Source: Prorocentrum cordatum | Lineage: Eukaryota > Sar > Dinophyceae > Prorocentrales > Prorocentraceae | Length of the DNA stretch: 64,000 nucleotides | NCBI GenBank assembly: GCA_963575745.1 | Contig: CAUYUJ010014180.1 | Location: 185,001 to 249,000 of the forward strand | Direction: 5' to 3' | Part shown: in pieces, positions 32,164-42,829 of the stretch | Numbering within the stretch: the stretch's first letter is position 1 | Layout: each line of letters begins with the position of its first letter | The notes under the pieces: generated by a model | What the model saw: only the letters and a program-made list of their open reading frames with translations | Told to the model about the DNA's origin: nothing | The model's database searches: none | Program-made: the position numbers and the translations under genes

Positions 32164-32640
32164 ATGCGCGCCGAAGGCAGCAGCGGAGCTCGCGACTGGC
32201 TGAGCTTGAGGTTCACGGGGAGTCGGACGAGTGCCACCTGGACCAAACTGTGGACGCTGGCGACGGGCGTCGACGTCAGGCTGCAGAGCTGCAAGGACGA
32301 CGACGAGCTGATGCGCGCGCTCGGCACAGACGACCTGGTCGAGCTGTCCCTCAGGATGCTCACCGGGTACATCTACGAGGCGAGAAGCGGCGACAAGATG
32401 GGGGCGGCGCATATGCTTGGGGTCGCCCCGTCAGGAGGACAGACGAACATCGCCCCACATGGCTCGTGCAGCTGGCCACGAGTCACAGCAAACTGGAGCA
32501 CCAGAGGAAGGAACGTGCAAATGCAGAGCTGCCCGCAACCGCGACGCCAAGGGCCTCGGCAAGGGCAAAGGCAAGTCGGACAAGAAAGAACTAGGCGTAG
32601 GAGTTGGCGGCGGCGCGGCCGCCGCGGGCCAGTGACTAAG
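32164..32640 (+). pseudogene. Gag-like segment of retroelement C, frameshifted
   Basis: GSRTSATWTKLWTLATGVDV, LQSCKDDDELMRALGTDD, LVELSLRMLTGYIYEARSGD and KMGAAHMLGVAPSGGQ form one helical block in the first frame. A second frame then supplies RPTWLVQLATSHSKLEHQRKE (about 32450-32515). A third supplies NRDAKGLGKGKGKSDKKELG, a basic tail. The order (helical core, histidine/basic linker, Lys/Gly tail) resembles the RNA-binding part of gag-like proteins seen in dinoflagellate retroelements. At least two frameshifts, near 32455 and 32535. Assignment rests on pattern memory, not on a search. Confidence 0.45.
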
Positions 32641-32731
32641 CCCGCCTGCGCGTCGGGGAGGGCCTGCACCCCGCACGCGACAAGAGAAGCAGCAGGTTTG
32701 GGCTCCCGTGGAGCACCCAAGCAAGGCAACT

Positions 32732-33516
32732 ATGAAGGAGCTGATGGAGGTCACGACTATCTCCGGCAAGTTCTTGCCAGTGAGCTTGATCCGGCGACCT
32801 CGGGTTCCAGGCGCCAAGGCAGCACGTTCGAGCCGTCTACGCCACAGGTACCGTTCCAAGCTGCAGGTTTGGGAGTAGGCCAACCAGTACCTCCGTAGGG
32901 CGAACTCGATGTACGGAGGCGACTGTCGGGAACTCGCACGCCGCCCTTTATTGGACCTCTTAAGTCGACGACTTGGGCGGCGATCGAGCGCTGGTATCGC
33001 GCGGCTTTCCGCGAGGCACAGCGCCTGTGTCAGGCGCGTCGGGATTTCGATCCGACTGGCGTCCAGGCTGTGCTTGCAGTGGCAAGGCCGCCAGCGGTGG
33101 AAGAGTACGGACAGGGCAAGAAGTCCACACCTCACGTGCACATTAAGGCATGGGCCGTGGACGAGCCAGTGAGCGACAGGAAGGTCATGATGCTGGAGGC
33201 CCTCGAACCAGAGGAGGTTGCCCTCTACTGCGAGGAGCAGAAAGTCATGGCCAGCCCCAGCCACTGCAACCAGGTGATGTTCAAGGAGCTGGAAAACCAA
33301 TACGGATGTCTTAGAGGAGAATACCGCGAATACGTGGCATACCTGACCAGGCCCGACCTGGTCAAAGGCGTGCGGAGGCTCACGAAGGAGAGCGAGGTCA
33401 GAGCCGTGGCAGGGTTCACAGTGGTCCCAAGGCGTTCGGGCGACAAGCAGAGGAAGATCTTGATGACCTGTGCCTTCAGCTACCTAACGCGAGAGGTGCA
33501 GGAGCGAACTACCTGA
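32732..33516 (+). pseudogene. RT-upstream (pol N-terminal) segment of retroelement C, broken
   Basis: The first frame reads MKELMEVTTISGKFLPVSLI then SRLRHRYRSKLQVWE, TAG (32876-32878), and ANQYLRRANSMYGG. A second frame from about 32941 reads TTWAAIERWYRAAFREAQRL, then KVMMLEALEPEEVALYCEEQ, EYREYVAYLTRPDLVKGVRR and EVRAVAGFTVVPRR. It stops at 33516. Segments of this kind lie just before the RT in many dinoflagellate retroelement ORFs. No RT core follows here: minisatellite sequence starts instead, so the element is 3'-truncated. Confidence 0.5.
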
Positions 33517-33720
33517 CCGTGCAGGTGCGGGAGCTACCTGACGCGGGAGGTGCTGAAGGTCGAGCCAGCGCCAGCCCTCGGGGCGGGCGGTTCCCCCCTC
33601 CGGACATGTTCCCTTCTCCGGTCCGGGATGTAGACCCGGGCTCCCGCGCCAGCACTCGGGGCTGGCAGCTTCCTTCTCTAGCTTGGGGCGTGGGCTCCAC
33701 CCACGGGCACACAGGGTGTT
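33517..33720. other. GC-rich junction at the truncated end of element C
   Basis: Short near-repeat CTACCTGACGCGGGAGGTGC / CTACCTAACGCGAGAGGTGC around 33481 and 33535 (about 54 bp apart), suggesting a small duplication at the breakpoint. Confidence 0.5.
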
Positions 33721-34140
33721 CCTCCTCCTGACCACGGTGGTAGTCGAGGGACCCCTCCTGACCACAGTGGTGGTCGAGGACTCCTCCCTGACCTCCGCCG
33801 ACTCACTGTCGGCCGTAGTTCCGCTCCGCCGAATCACGTCGATCGTAGTCCTGCTCCTGGACACCGTCGCAATCATGCTCCGCCGACTCGCGTCGGTCGT
33901 AGCCCTGCTCCGCCGACCCACGCCGGTCGTAGTCTTGCTCCGCCGACTCACGTCGGTCGTAGTCCTGCTCCTTGACGCCGTCGTAGTCCTGCACATTTAT
34001 GATCGATGGCTCCATGACCACAGAGGTGGTCGAGGGCCTCTTCCGGACCACGGTGGCGGTCGATGGCCCCCTCCTGACCACGGTGGTGATTGATGGCCCA
34101 GCCGTGACCATGGTGGCGGTCGATGGACCTCTCCTCTGAG
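33721..34140. repeat. 30-bp minisatellite encoding 10-residue repeats
   Basis: On the minus strand (34162-33803) it reads TVVRRGPSTA-type repeats, then about five decapeptides EQDYDRRESA / EQGYDRRESA / EHDCDGVQEQ. The DNA unit is about 30 bp (CTCCGCCGACTCACGTCGGT...), so the frame is kept. The other frames are open as well, so coding is uncertain. Confidence 0.8.
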
Positions 34141-34239
34141 TGAACAGGCCGTCCAGGTCCACGTCCGACTCTCAAGGGTGGGTAGCCTCCCCCTCCAGCG
34201 GGCCTTCAAATTCGGCGTCCTCCTCGGCCTTCAGGTCCA

Positions 34240-34550
34240 GTGGGAAGGGGCTTCCTGTGAGCACCCATCCCCCGCCGATCGCAGTCTCCGCCTGGCCCAT
34301 TGGGCTCAGCTTCCGCTCCGGGCGACCACGCCGAAGCCATGCTCAGCTGGGGGGCTTCCCGTTGGCACCAATCCCCGCCGATCGCGGTCTCCGCCTGGCC
34401 CCACGGGCTCCGGCCCCACTCCAGGCGACCACGCCAAAGCCAGGGTGGCGGGCAAATGCGGCGTGTCCACACTCCAGCGCCAGGGTGGTGGTAAGGGCGG
34501 CCTCGGGTCCGCACTCCAGCGCCAGGACGGCGGTAAGCGCGGCCTCCTGT
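34240..34550. repeat. Two-level minisatellite (107-bp and 39-bp units)
   Basis: Two ~107-bp copies share GCCGATCGC.GTCTCCGCCT and GGCGACCACGCC.AAGCCA (34251-34357 and 34358-34458). Two ~39-bp copies of CACTCCAGCGCCAGG.CGG follow, to about 34547. Confidence 0.8.
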
Positions 34551-34980
34551 CCACGTGGAGGTGGCGGCGGGAACGGCGCCGTCCAAACCCCAGCCCAATC
34601 CCAGCCTCCCCTTACCAAGGTGGGACGCCCTATGGCGCACCAGGAATCCTGAGGGTCATCCGCCTCAGTCTCAGTATCCGTTTCCCTAGGCTCCGAGGCG
34701 GCAAAACCATCGGATGGTCCGTTGGGACGCTGCTCCAAGAAAGCGAGCACCAGGGCGACTGCAGGCACGAAAGCGGCCACCAGCAACGTGACCATCGTGC
34801 ACCGGCTCCCTTCTCCATTCCCCGTCGCATGCGCGCGGGGCGAGTACAGGAGCGGAGCCCCTCCGCAAAATGCCAACCCGAGCCTGAGCGGCTGCGGGAA
34901 GAGAAAGAAGGAGAGGAAAAGGACACGCGTCTGCTCATACAGTTCAAGAAAAGCCAAGAACAAGACAACATGTGTGTACA
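34551..34980. other. Unique sequence, nothing recognised
   Basis: Overlapping short frames only. Plus-strand and minus-strand ORFs continue from the neighbouring minisatellite. Confidence 0.4.
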
Positions 34981-34989
34981 GATGTGTGT

Positions 34990-34995
34990 ACGTCC

Positions 34996-35029
<34 letters not shown>

Positions 35030-35370
35030 TTTTCTCTCTCTCTCTCTCTCTCTCTATTTCTCTATCTATATATGTCTCTCTCTCTCTCTCTGTGTTCATT
35101 TCTCTCGACATTTAGGTATATGCAAATACCTATACATATGTTGTGTCTATCTCTCTCTCTCTCTATCTCCTGATCTCTCTCGACTCATGCATATATATGT
35201 ATATATGTGTGTGTTTGCCTATATCACTACCCTCGATATATCTCACAAGATCGTTTCCTCACTACCTATATACATATCTATACATTGAGATGTCCCTCCC
35301 GCTCTCTATGTCTCTCTCTCTTTCTCTTTCTCCCTCTCTCTCTCTCTAGCCCTCTCTGAGTCTTTCTGTC
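34990..35370. repeat. (CT)n tracts with TATATG islands
   Basis: Long (CT)n runs at about 34997-35092, 35146-35170 and 35300-35350, separated by TATACATATG-type sequence. Confidence 0.93.
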
Positions 35371-35404
35371 GTAGTTATATGTATGTGAAAGCACGTATGC
35401 AGGT

Positions 35405-35545
35405 TCAAAGATGAGTATACACATACATACATACATACATACATACATACAGACAGACATACAGACATACAGACATAAGACACACATATAGACATACATA
35501 CATGCATGCATGCATGCATGCATACGTACATACGTATGTCTCCTC
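35405..35545. repeat. (TACA)n/(TGCA)n tract
   Basis: ATACATAC and GACATACA repeats, (ATGC)n at 35501-35520 and CGTACATACGT. Confidence 0.93.
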
Positions 35546-36036
35546 TCTCTCATTATCCCTCCCTCTCTTTATCTATCACTCTGTCTCTCACTCTCTCTCG
35601 CTCGTTGTCTCCGTCTCGCTCTCTCTCTCTCTCTCTCTCTTTCCCCGTATATTGCAGATGTGGAGTGTGTAGCCCTGTCTGCACCCATCTGTACACATAT
35701 ATATATATGTGTGTATGTATGTATATGTGTGTGTGTCTCCTTATAGCCGCTGATCCTCCTCCTCCTCCTGCACCTCCAACTCCGCCGCCTCCTCATCTCC
35801 TCCGCTCTCTCCACGTCCCACTTCTGCCTCTCAGAAGAGGGGCAAGAGAAGGAGAAGTACGGGCAGCTTCAGATTGAGAGCGGCTAATGAGTTCAACTGC
35901 TAGTGGTGCTGCTGCTGATGCTGCCGCATCTGGTGCAGCTCCTCCTCGTACTCCTCCTCCCCCTCCTCCTTCTCCTCCTGCTCTGCATCCTCCTCCTCCT
36001 CCACCTCCTCATCCTCCTCCTGTTCCTCCTCATCGT
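35546..36036. repeat. (CT)n, (GT)n and (TCC)n tracts
   Basis: (CT)n at 35535-35645, TATATG/TGTG at 35690-35735, and TCC/GCC triplets at 35750-35820 and 35930-36036. Short unique interludes show no gene. Confidence 0.85.
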
Positions 36037-36056
36037 CATCATCATCAACATAATCG

Positions 36057-36101
<45 letters not shown>

Positions 36102-37282
36102 GCATCATCAGCATCAGCATCAGCATCAGCATCATCATCATCATCATCATCATCATCCTCAATAGCATCAGCATCGGCATCAGCGTCAGCACCAGAATCC
36201 GCATCAGCATCAGCATCAGCATCTTCGTCATCGTAATCATACTCAGCATCATCATCATCATCATCATCATCAGCATCATCATCATCATCGTCAGCATCAT
36301 CATCATCATCATCATCAGCATCATCATCATCATCGCCATGCTAGTAAGCAGACGTGCCATTACCCTCATCAGCATTATACTCGGCATCATCAGCAGCAGC
36401 ATCAGCACCATCAGCATCATCATCAGAAGCAGCAACAGCCGCAGAACCATTATCATCATCATCAGCAGCATCATCATCAACAGCATCGCCATCAGTATCA
36501 GCATCAGTGCCACCAACATCATCATCGACATCATCAGCACCACCAGCACCAGCATCATCAGCATCATCAACATCCGCGACAACATCATCACCGTCATCAG
36601 TATCATCAGCCGCATCAGCAGCATCGCCAATCATCAGCATCATCAGTATCATCATCAGCATCATCATCAGCATCTTCATCATCATGATCAGCAGCATCAT
36701 CAGCAGCATCATCAACATATGCATCATCATTACCACCATGAACATCATCATCAGCATCATCACCAGCAACATCATCAGCATCAGCATCAGTATCGCCATC
36801 CTCCCCTTCATTATCATCATCAGCATCATCATAACCATCATCGTCATCATCATCATCATAGTAATCACACTCAGCATTATCAGCAGCATCATCCGCATCA
36901 TCATTATCATCATCATCGTCTTCCTCATCATCAGCATCATCACAGTCAGCATCAGCATCATCATCCTCATCATCGTCGTAACCATCGCATCTACCCCCAG
37001 CGTCATAATCAGCATTATCATCATCATAATCAGCATCATCATCGCCATCACCATTACCAGCATCAGCATAGTCATCATGAACATCATCATCAGCCGCATC
37101 ATCAGCAGCATCATCAGAATCAGCAGCTTCATCATAACCATCATCAGCATAGTCATCATGATCATCGTCATCACCATCATTATGTTCATAATCGTCATCA
37201 TCATCCTCTCGTTCGTCATCATCGTCAGCATCATCATCCTCAGCATCATCGTCGTCATGATCAGCATCAACATCAGCATCAA

Positions 37283-37331
<49 letters not shown>

Positions 37332-37580
37332 GTCGTCATGATCATCCGCATCCTCATCATCCTCCCCATCATCGGCATCATCATTATCATCATCAACAAC
37401 ATCCTCATCAGCAGCCTCATCATCCTCATTATCATTAGCATCGTCCTACTCACCATCATCATCATCATCCGCATCAACAGTATCAATAGCATCATCATCA
37501 CCACCATCATCATCAGCATCATCATCATCTTCATCATCATCATCATCATCAGCATCATCATCATCAGAATCCTCATCGGG
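36037..37580. repeat. CAT (TCA) microsatellite array (~1.5 kb)
   Basis: ATC/CAT triplets interrupted by AGC, ACC and GCC. A pure core lies at about 37276-37330. All six frames stay open for hundreds of codons and none is a gene. Confidence 0.97.
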
Positions 37581-38019
37581 ACAGTTCTTCTCATCCAACC
37601 ATTCCTTCCTCATGTGCCCCAACCCCTTGCCTCTCAGCATGCACCTCTCTTTCTCCTCCTCGCCCTTGCGGCCAGATGGGTTGGCATGCCCCAACTGTAC
37701 GCCCAGCTCGTCCACCAGTGAGGACGCCCCACTCTGGTGAGTCGCTGTGAGGATTGTGAGGGCAAGAAAGTGCTCCGCTGCCAGCGTTCGGATCTGGAGA
37801 AGCCGCCGGGCTCCAAGGGCCGCTCACGGCGGTCATGCCCTCCTGGGGATACCAGCTACAGCCACCCCTTTTGATCCGCATGCAACTGCACCATACTACG
37901 GTCGGGAATCCCACCAGCCCTCTGGGCTAGGGTGGTTCAGGGAGTTTCCAATTCCACCCCCCTTCTCACTCGGGAAGGGGTTACCCCTCCCCTCTATCTA
38001 TGGACAGGGCGCCCCGCGA
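37581..38019. other. Unique sequence before minisatellite block 3
   Basis: Frames of 107 codons or fewer with no motif. The end (37960-37995) has CCCCCCTTCTCACTCGG and GGGTTACCCCTCCCC, similar in style to the G/C-run cluster that precedes block 1 at 5925. Confidence 0.45.
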
Positions 38020-38990
38020 GCGGTCCGAGCATCCAAGATGGCCCAAGATGGTTCCAAGAGAGCCCCAGAGATATCAAGACGACCTCTAAAATGGTTTAAG
38101 ATATTCCAAGATCGCTCGCGATAGTTTCCAACATAATCCAAGCGTTCCCGCAATCGTTCCAACCCAGTTCCACGTGGCCACGGAGCCTTCCGAGTATGCC
38201 CACAAGAGGCCAACATCCGTTCAAAACCTGAGAAACATGAATACTTGTTGCCTTCTCGCCTTCTCGTTTCCGATGGGCTCTTGACGCCTGAAGATAGCTC
38301 CAAGAGGGCCCAGGAAAGCCGCAAGAAGGGCCCAAGATGGCCCCAAGACGGCCCCATGAACGCCCAGCAGCGTTCCAAAAACGCCAAATTAATTTTGAAA
38401 TGCACTGGTTGCTCATAGATTATCTCGGGAGGCATCCCTGGGAAACTTTCGGCCAACAGGGCCCCAGATGGCCTCAGAGAACACAAGATGGCCTGCAAGA
38501 TTACCCGAGCTAGCTCAAGATGGCCACCACAATGCATCCAAGAGGCCCCAAAGCCGTTCCAAGACGGCTTCAAGGGGCCACGGAGCTACCCCAATAGGCC
38601 AAAATCATTTCCAACACTGGAAAAAAACGGATGGCTGCCTTCTCGCCGTGTCGCTTCCGATGTAAGGCCTCAAAATGGCTCCAAGATGGCCCAAGAGGGC
38701 CCTTAGAGGAGCCCAAGCACCCAGGCGGCCCCAAGAACGCCCAAGGGCGCCCCAAGACCACCCCAAGAGGGCCCCGAGAGACGACTCTTGGGACTCCAGG
38801 GGGACGGCGGAGTTCAGGGACTCCCCGTTATTTGATCGATGTCCTCCAGGATGGCCCCAAAGGGCCTCCAAGGCTCCCGAGAAGGCCCCAAGACGCCCCC
38901 ACGAGGGCTCCAGAAGATCCCAAAGGGGCCCCAAGAGGGCCCCAAGATAGTACCAAGAGGCCTCCAAGAGGCTCCCAGAGCCAAGGTCCG
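38020..38990. repeat. 15-bp-period CCAAGA/GGCCC minisatellite, block 3 (~970 bp)
   Basis: The longest block. Units such as CCAAGATGGCCCCAAGA recur in 10- and 15-bp steps, same orientation as block 1. A larger ~390-bp repetition is visible: TGCCTTCTCGCC...CTTCCGATG at about 38249 and 38636. The minus strand reads SWGHLGPSWG, LGASWG and similar pentapeptide repeats. Confidence 0.88.
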
Positions 38991-39044
38991 AAACTTTATT
39001 TACATTTGAATCGGCATCTTCATCATCTCCGAATCTCCTGTCCT

Positions 39045-39345
39045 TCTCAAGCTCCTCCGCCTCCTCCTCCTTCTCTTCCTCGTCCTCCTCCGCTTCCTCC
39101 TCCTCCTCCCTCTCGCCACAATCTTCCTCCCAAGAATCCAACTCGTGCTATTCCTCTTCCTCCGCACTCCCCCTCCTCCTCCTCCTCCTCCTCCTCCTCC
39201 TCCTCCTCCTTCTGCTCCCCCGCTTCCTCCTCCTCCCCCTCCCACTCCCCACCCTCATCCTCGTCCGCATCCTCATCCTCATCCGCAGCTTCATCAGCCT
39301 TGTCATGATCCTCAAAATCATCACCACCATCATCGTCACGTTGGT
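39045..39345. repeat. (TCC)n, (CCTCAT)n tract
   Basis: TCC/CTC triplets to about 39235, then CCTCAT/TCCGCA and CATCACCACC. Confidence 0.9.
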
Positions 39346-39845
39346 CTCAAGACGAAAACAATGACACAGTAACTCAACGACCACCTGAGAAATCCGCCGG
39401 AGTCCAGCCATGGCGTGCTGAGCACTCGCGCCATGCCAAAGGCGAGCTCATATCTGCATCACTGCAAAATATAAAGCATGATGTGTACCGGCCTCACCCC
39501 CACTCCCGGCTGAGCTGGTTGTTGAGGGTTGAAACAGTTGATTGCGCACTTCCCTTGAGGACTCAGCATGCCCACTCTGAGGGCACCTCTGGTCCTGTCC
39601 GTCTCCAGCGTTTCGGCGTGTGCTTGGCTATCCTCATTAGGACCTGCCACAACCAACCACACGGGGCAGACCGACGCTGACACGAAAGACACCTCTGTTT
39701 CCGACTGCGTGAAATATCCATGTTTGCAACACCCAAATCGCCAGAACCTGTCAAGCGGGCTCAGTGCGATGAGCACAGACAGCTACGCTGCTTGCGTCAA
39801 CCGAGAGCCTGGCTTCTTCATCCTCAGAGAACAGAACAAGCGACT
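39346..39845 (+). other. Unique island with ORF running into CAT array
   Basis: A frame from ATG 39568 begins MPTLRAPLVLSVSSVSACAW, which resembles a signal peptide. About 70 non-repetitive residues with several Cys (DCVKYPCLQHPN...) follow, then a His/Gln tail encoded by the CAT array. The non-repetitive part could be an exon, but nothing else supports it. Confidence 0.2.
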
Positions 39846-40232
39846 GCATCACCAGCATCATCAGCTTCAGCACCATCATTATCGTCATCATCATGCTCGT
39901 CACCAGACTTACCACCATCATCAACAGCAGCAGTACAACCATCATCAACGTCAGCACCATCATCAGCAGCATCAACAGCATCAGCTTAAGCAGCATCATT
40001 ATTATCATGATCAGCTTCATTATCAGCATCATCATAATAATCATCATCAACACCAGCATCACCAGCATCATCAGCATCGTCAGCATCGAGATCCCATGCC
40101 TTTTGAGCATGATACTCATCCTCCTCACCTCCTCCTCCTCCTCCTCCTCTTCATCATCAGCAGCATGGTCACCATCATCAACATCCGCGTCAGAATTATG
40201 ATCACCACCATCAGCATCTGCAGCATCATTAC

Positions 40233-40299
<67 letters not shown>

Positions 40300-40392
40300 A
40301 GCAGCATCATGATCATCACCATCAGCCTCAACAACAGTATCAGCATCAGCATCAGCATCATCATCGCCATCATGTTCATATCAATCCTCACC

Positions 40393-40424
<32 letters not shown>

Positions 40425-40436
40425 CGTCATCACCAG

Positions 40437-40487
<51 letters not shown>

Positions 40488-40495
40488 AATCCACC
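39846..40495. repeat. CAT (TCA) microsatellite array (~650 bp)
   Basis: Mixed CAT/CAG/CAC triplets with a short TCC patch at about 40120-40150 and pure cores at 40222-40290 and 40436-40490. Confidence 0.96.
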
Positions 40496-40720
40496 TCCTC
40501 CTCCTCCTCCTGCCCCGAACCAGGGTTGAGCAGAAGTTGAGCAAGAACGGTCAATCGAACTCATCCACCTTCTGCTCGCGTTCATCCTCCCCCTCCTCCT
40601 GATCTTCCCGCTCCTCCATCATCCGTTCTCCTCATCCTCCTTCTCCTCCTCCTCCTTCTCCTCCGCCTCCTCTTCCTGCTCATCCTCCTCTTCCTCATCG
40701 TCCTCTCTCATCCTTCTCTT
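40496..40720. repeat. (TCC)n tract
   Basis: TCC/CTC triplets in three patches with short interruptions. Confidence 0.9.
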
Positions 40721-40927
40721 CCGCCATTCCTCGTTCGACAGCTCCGCGGAGGCACATGTGTTTCACCCCTGGGCCTGCTCAGACCGATCCCAAACGTCTG
40801 TTTGACGGCTTCTCCAACTCGTTCGTCCACTGTATGCTCCCACACTTTCCTGATCAAAGCAATTCGCCTGGGCTTCGTTGCTGGGTGAGCTAGCGGGGAT
40901 ACGCGAAACTTCAAGACGTGTTGCTCC

Positions 40928-41105
40928 ACGTGTCGCGGCGGCGGCGCCTGCGACACGCCATGCCTTGAAAGCTGATAGCGTGTCGCCCCTGAGATAGCCT
41001 TCGAAGCGGAAACGCGTCGCACTGGCAGTCTAGAAACACTCGAAGTGCTGATAGCGTGTCACGCCGAAGTGTGGTTAGCCAGAGCCAGCGACACGACACG
41101 CTAAG
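40928..41105. repeat. Cluster of inverted GCGACACGC motifs
   Basis: GCGACACGC at 40950-40958 faces GCGTGTCGC at 40978-40986 (perfect 9-bp arms, 19-bp loop). Further forms are CGTGTCGCGG at 40929, ACGCGTCGC at 41011, TAGCGTGTCACGCC at 41051 and GCGACACGACACGCTA at 41087. GCTGATAGCGTGTC occurs twice, 76 bp apart. Could be binding sites or hairpin-forming repeat remnants. Confidence 0.75.
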
Positions 41106-41340
41106 CAAAAGTTCATCACCCTAACTTGAGATCCCATCCATTGCGGCAGCCTGGATGCCACCGAGCAGGACCAACTTGTCGCAGCAGTCGAGGTCGACAA
41201 TGCTGAGCATCTGCTTGTCCTCCCAACATGATCAGCGGGGAACAAAGCGATCTGCTAGATCGAGTCAAGAGCATCGTGCAAATACTGCGAAACAGTAGTC
41301 AGTGTATCACTCCAGCTCCTGCATCCCTCATCGTATGTCA
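41106..41340. other. Unique sequence, nothing recognised
   Basis: No ORF of note or repeat family seen. Confidence 0.5.
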
Positions 41341-41369
41341 AGTTCCCGCGCATCTCTCTCGCCCGTTCT

Positions 41370-41395
41370 CTTGTTTGTTTATCTCTCTCTCTCTA

Positions 41396-41429
<34 letters not shown>

Positions 41430-41685
41430 CTCTCTCTCCTCTCTCCCCCTCTCTCTCTCTCCCTCTCTCTCCATCGCTCTAACAACTCTCTATCTCTCTT
41501 TCTCTGTCTCGTTCTCTCTCTCTCTCTCTCCATCTCGTTCAGTGTGTCTCTCGCGGTTTCTCTCGCTGCGTCTCTCTCTCTCTCTTTCTCTTCCTCCCTT
41601 CCTCTCTCTCGATCCGTCTTTCTCGCTCTCTCTCTCTCTCTCTATCGTTCTTAAGTTGCTCTCTCTCTATCTCTCTCCTCTGTAT
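41370..41685. repeat. (CT)n array
   Basis: CT dinucleotides with CC, TAT and GTCT interruptions over ~315 bp, then (TA)n at 41702-41718. Confidence 0.95.
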
Positions 41686-41723
41686 CCCCGCACAACTGTA
41701 GATATATATATATATACCTATAC

Positions 41724-42336
41724 GACCACCCTTCGGGTGATAAGGTGGTTGGTGGGTGGGGGCGAAAACAAACTGACGACAACTGCGATGGCTGTGATGA
41801 TGACGATGCTGATGATGCGCACTCGAGGCGGCGACGACGCGTGGTGACGATGCTGCGCCGCGATGCGATCCCACTATCGATCCCACTCGATCGATCTCAC
41901 CACGGAACGCCAACGGGACACCGACGGGACACCTACGGGACACCGACGGGCCACCGACAGGACACCGACGGGACACCAACAGGACACCGACGGGACACCG
42001 ACGGGACAGAGACGGGACAGCGACGGGACAGCCACGGAACACCAACGGGACATCGACGGGACACCACGGCGGGACAACCTGGCCACCGCCCGCCCACCGC
42101 GGGGGAGAGGCGGACAGCGACGGGACACCACGGAGGGACACCACGGCGGAACAACCCAGCCACCGCCCGCCAACCGGGGAGGGATGAGGGGCGGTCAGCG
42201 GCTGTTGACCCGCCCTAGCCACAGCGGAGTTCTCCCTCTCGCCCGCCCACGCAGCTTTGCCTCGCCCGCACGCACGACACGAACCCGAAACCGAAACCGA
42301 TTTCCCGGTGGGGGGCTCTCCGTTCCACTTCGATCA
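41724..42336. repeat. Duplicated ~610-bp cassette, copy 1
   Basis: Begins with a small hairpin (ACCACCC TTC GGGTG ... GGTGGT). A shared unique block follows (ACTGACGACAACTGCGATGG, CGCCGCGATGCGATCCCAC), then an 11-bp tandem repeat (ACGGGACACCG, 41905-42060), then GCCACCGCCCGCC and GAAACCGATTTCCCGGTG. The same order occurs at 44357-44974. Copy 1 has a 12-bp insertion (TTGGTGGGTGGG region). ORFs across the 11-mers are open in several frames on both strands. Confidence 0.93.
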
Positions 42337-42382
42337 CACACCCAACGAGCGAGAGAGAGATGTGTATGTATGTATATGTACC

Positions 42383-42383
<1 letters not shown>

Positions 42384-42451
<68 letters not shown>
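42384..42451. repeat. (TA)n-(GA)n-A32 tract
   Basis: TATATATATATA, then (GA)n at about 42398-42419, then 32 consecutive A (42420-42451). This follows cassette copy 1 and could be a poly(A) tail of a retroposed sequence on the plus strand or simple slippage. Confidence 0.95.
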
Positions 42452-42453
<2 letters not shown>

Positions 42454-42475
42454 GAGAAACAAAAACAAATGGTTA

Positions 42476-42515
42476 CTAGAACCGCGCGCGCGCCTCGCGC
42501 GCGCTCAGGTTCTAG
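42476..42515. other. Perfect-ended 40-bp palindrome with CG core
   Basis: CTAGAACC (42476-42483) pairs with GGTTCTAG (42508-42515). Inside, GCGCGCGCG faces CGCGCGC. The stem could extrude as a cruciform or form an RNA hairpin. Alternating CG is also Z-DNA-prone. Confidence 0.85.
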
Positions 42516-42829
42516 CACGTCCCAGCCCTTGACAAGCTGACGCGCACAGCTCTTGGGGGGTATCGTGGGGGTCGTGTGGGCGGTATCGGGAGTCCCTGAG
42601 GGTTCCTTAATTTGAATTGAAAGCCCATGCCATAGAGTTCCCGCGGGGCTCCCTCGAACCCTCCAAAGGGTACCGAAGAAGCTCCATATCGTAACCCCAG
42701 AAGGGCGGAAGGGTGCTTTGGGAAGCCCGCCCGCAGCCTTTGCGGAACCTCAGCCGAAACGGCTGCCGGCGGCGGCGGCGACGGCGTCGAGGATCATTAG
42801 GATTGCCTCGGGACGTCTGGGGGGAACGC
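42516..42829. other. Unique GC-rich sequence before minisatellite block 4
   Basis: No gene recognised. It includes a short (CGG)n at about 42765-42778. Confidence 0.45.

Noticed and set aside
36341-37721. Poly-Met/Leu (minus) and poly-Ile/Ser (plus) ORFs above 400 codons
   Set aside because: Artefacts of the CAT array at 36037-37580.
41745-42399. Thr/Asp/Gly-rich ORFs (GTPTGHRRDTD repeats) in the duplicated cassette
   Set aside because: The 11-bp unit leaves several frames open on both strands and the frame is not kept between the two copies.
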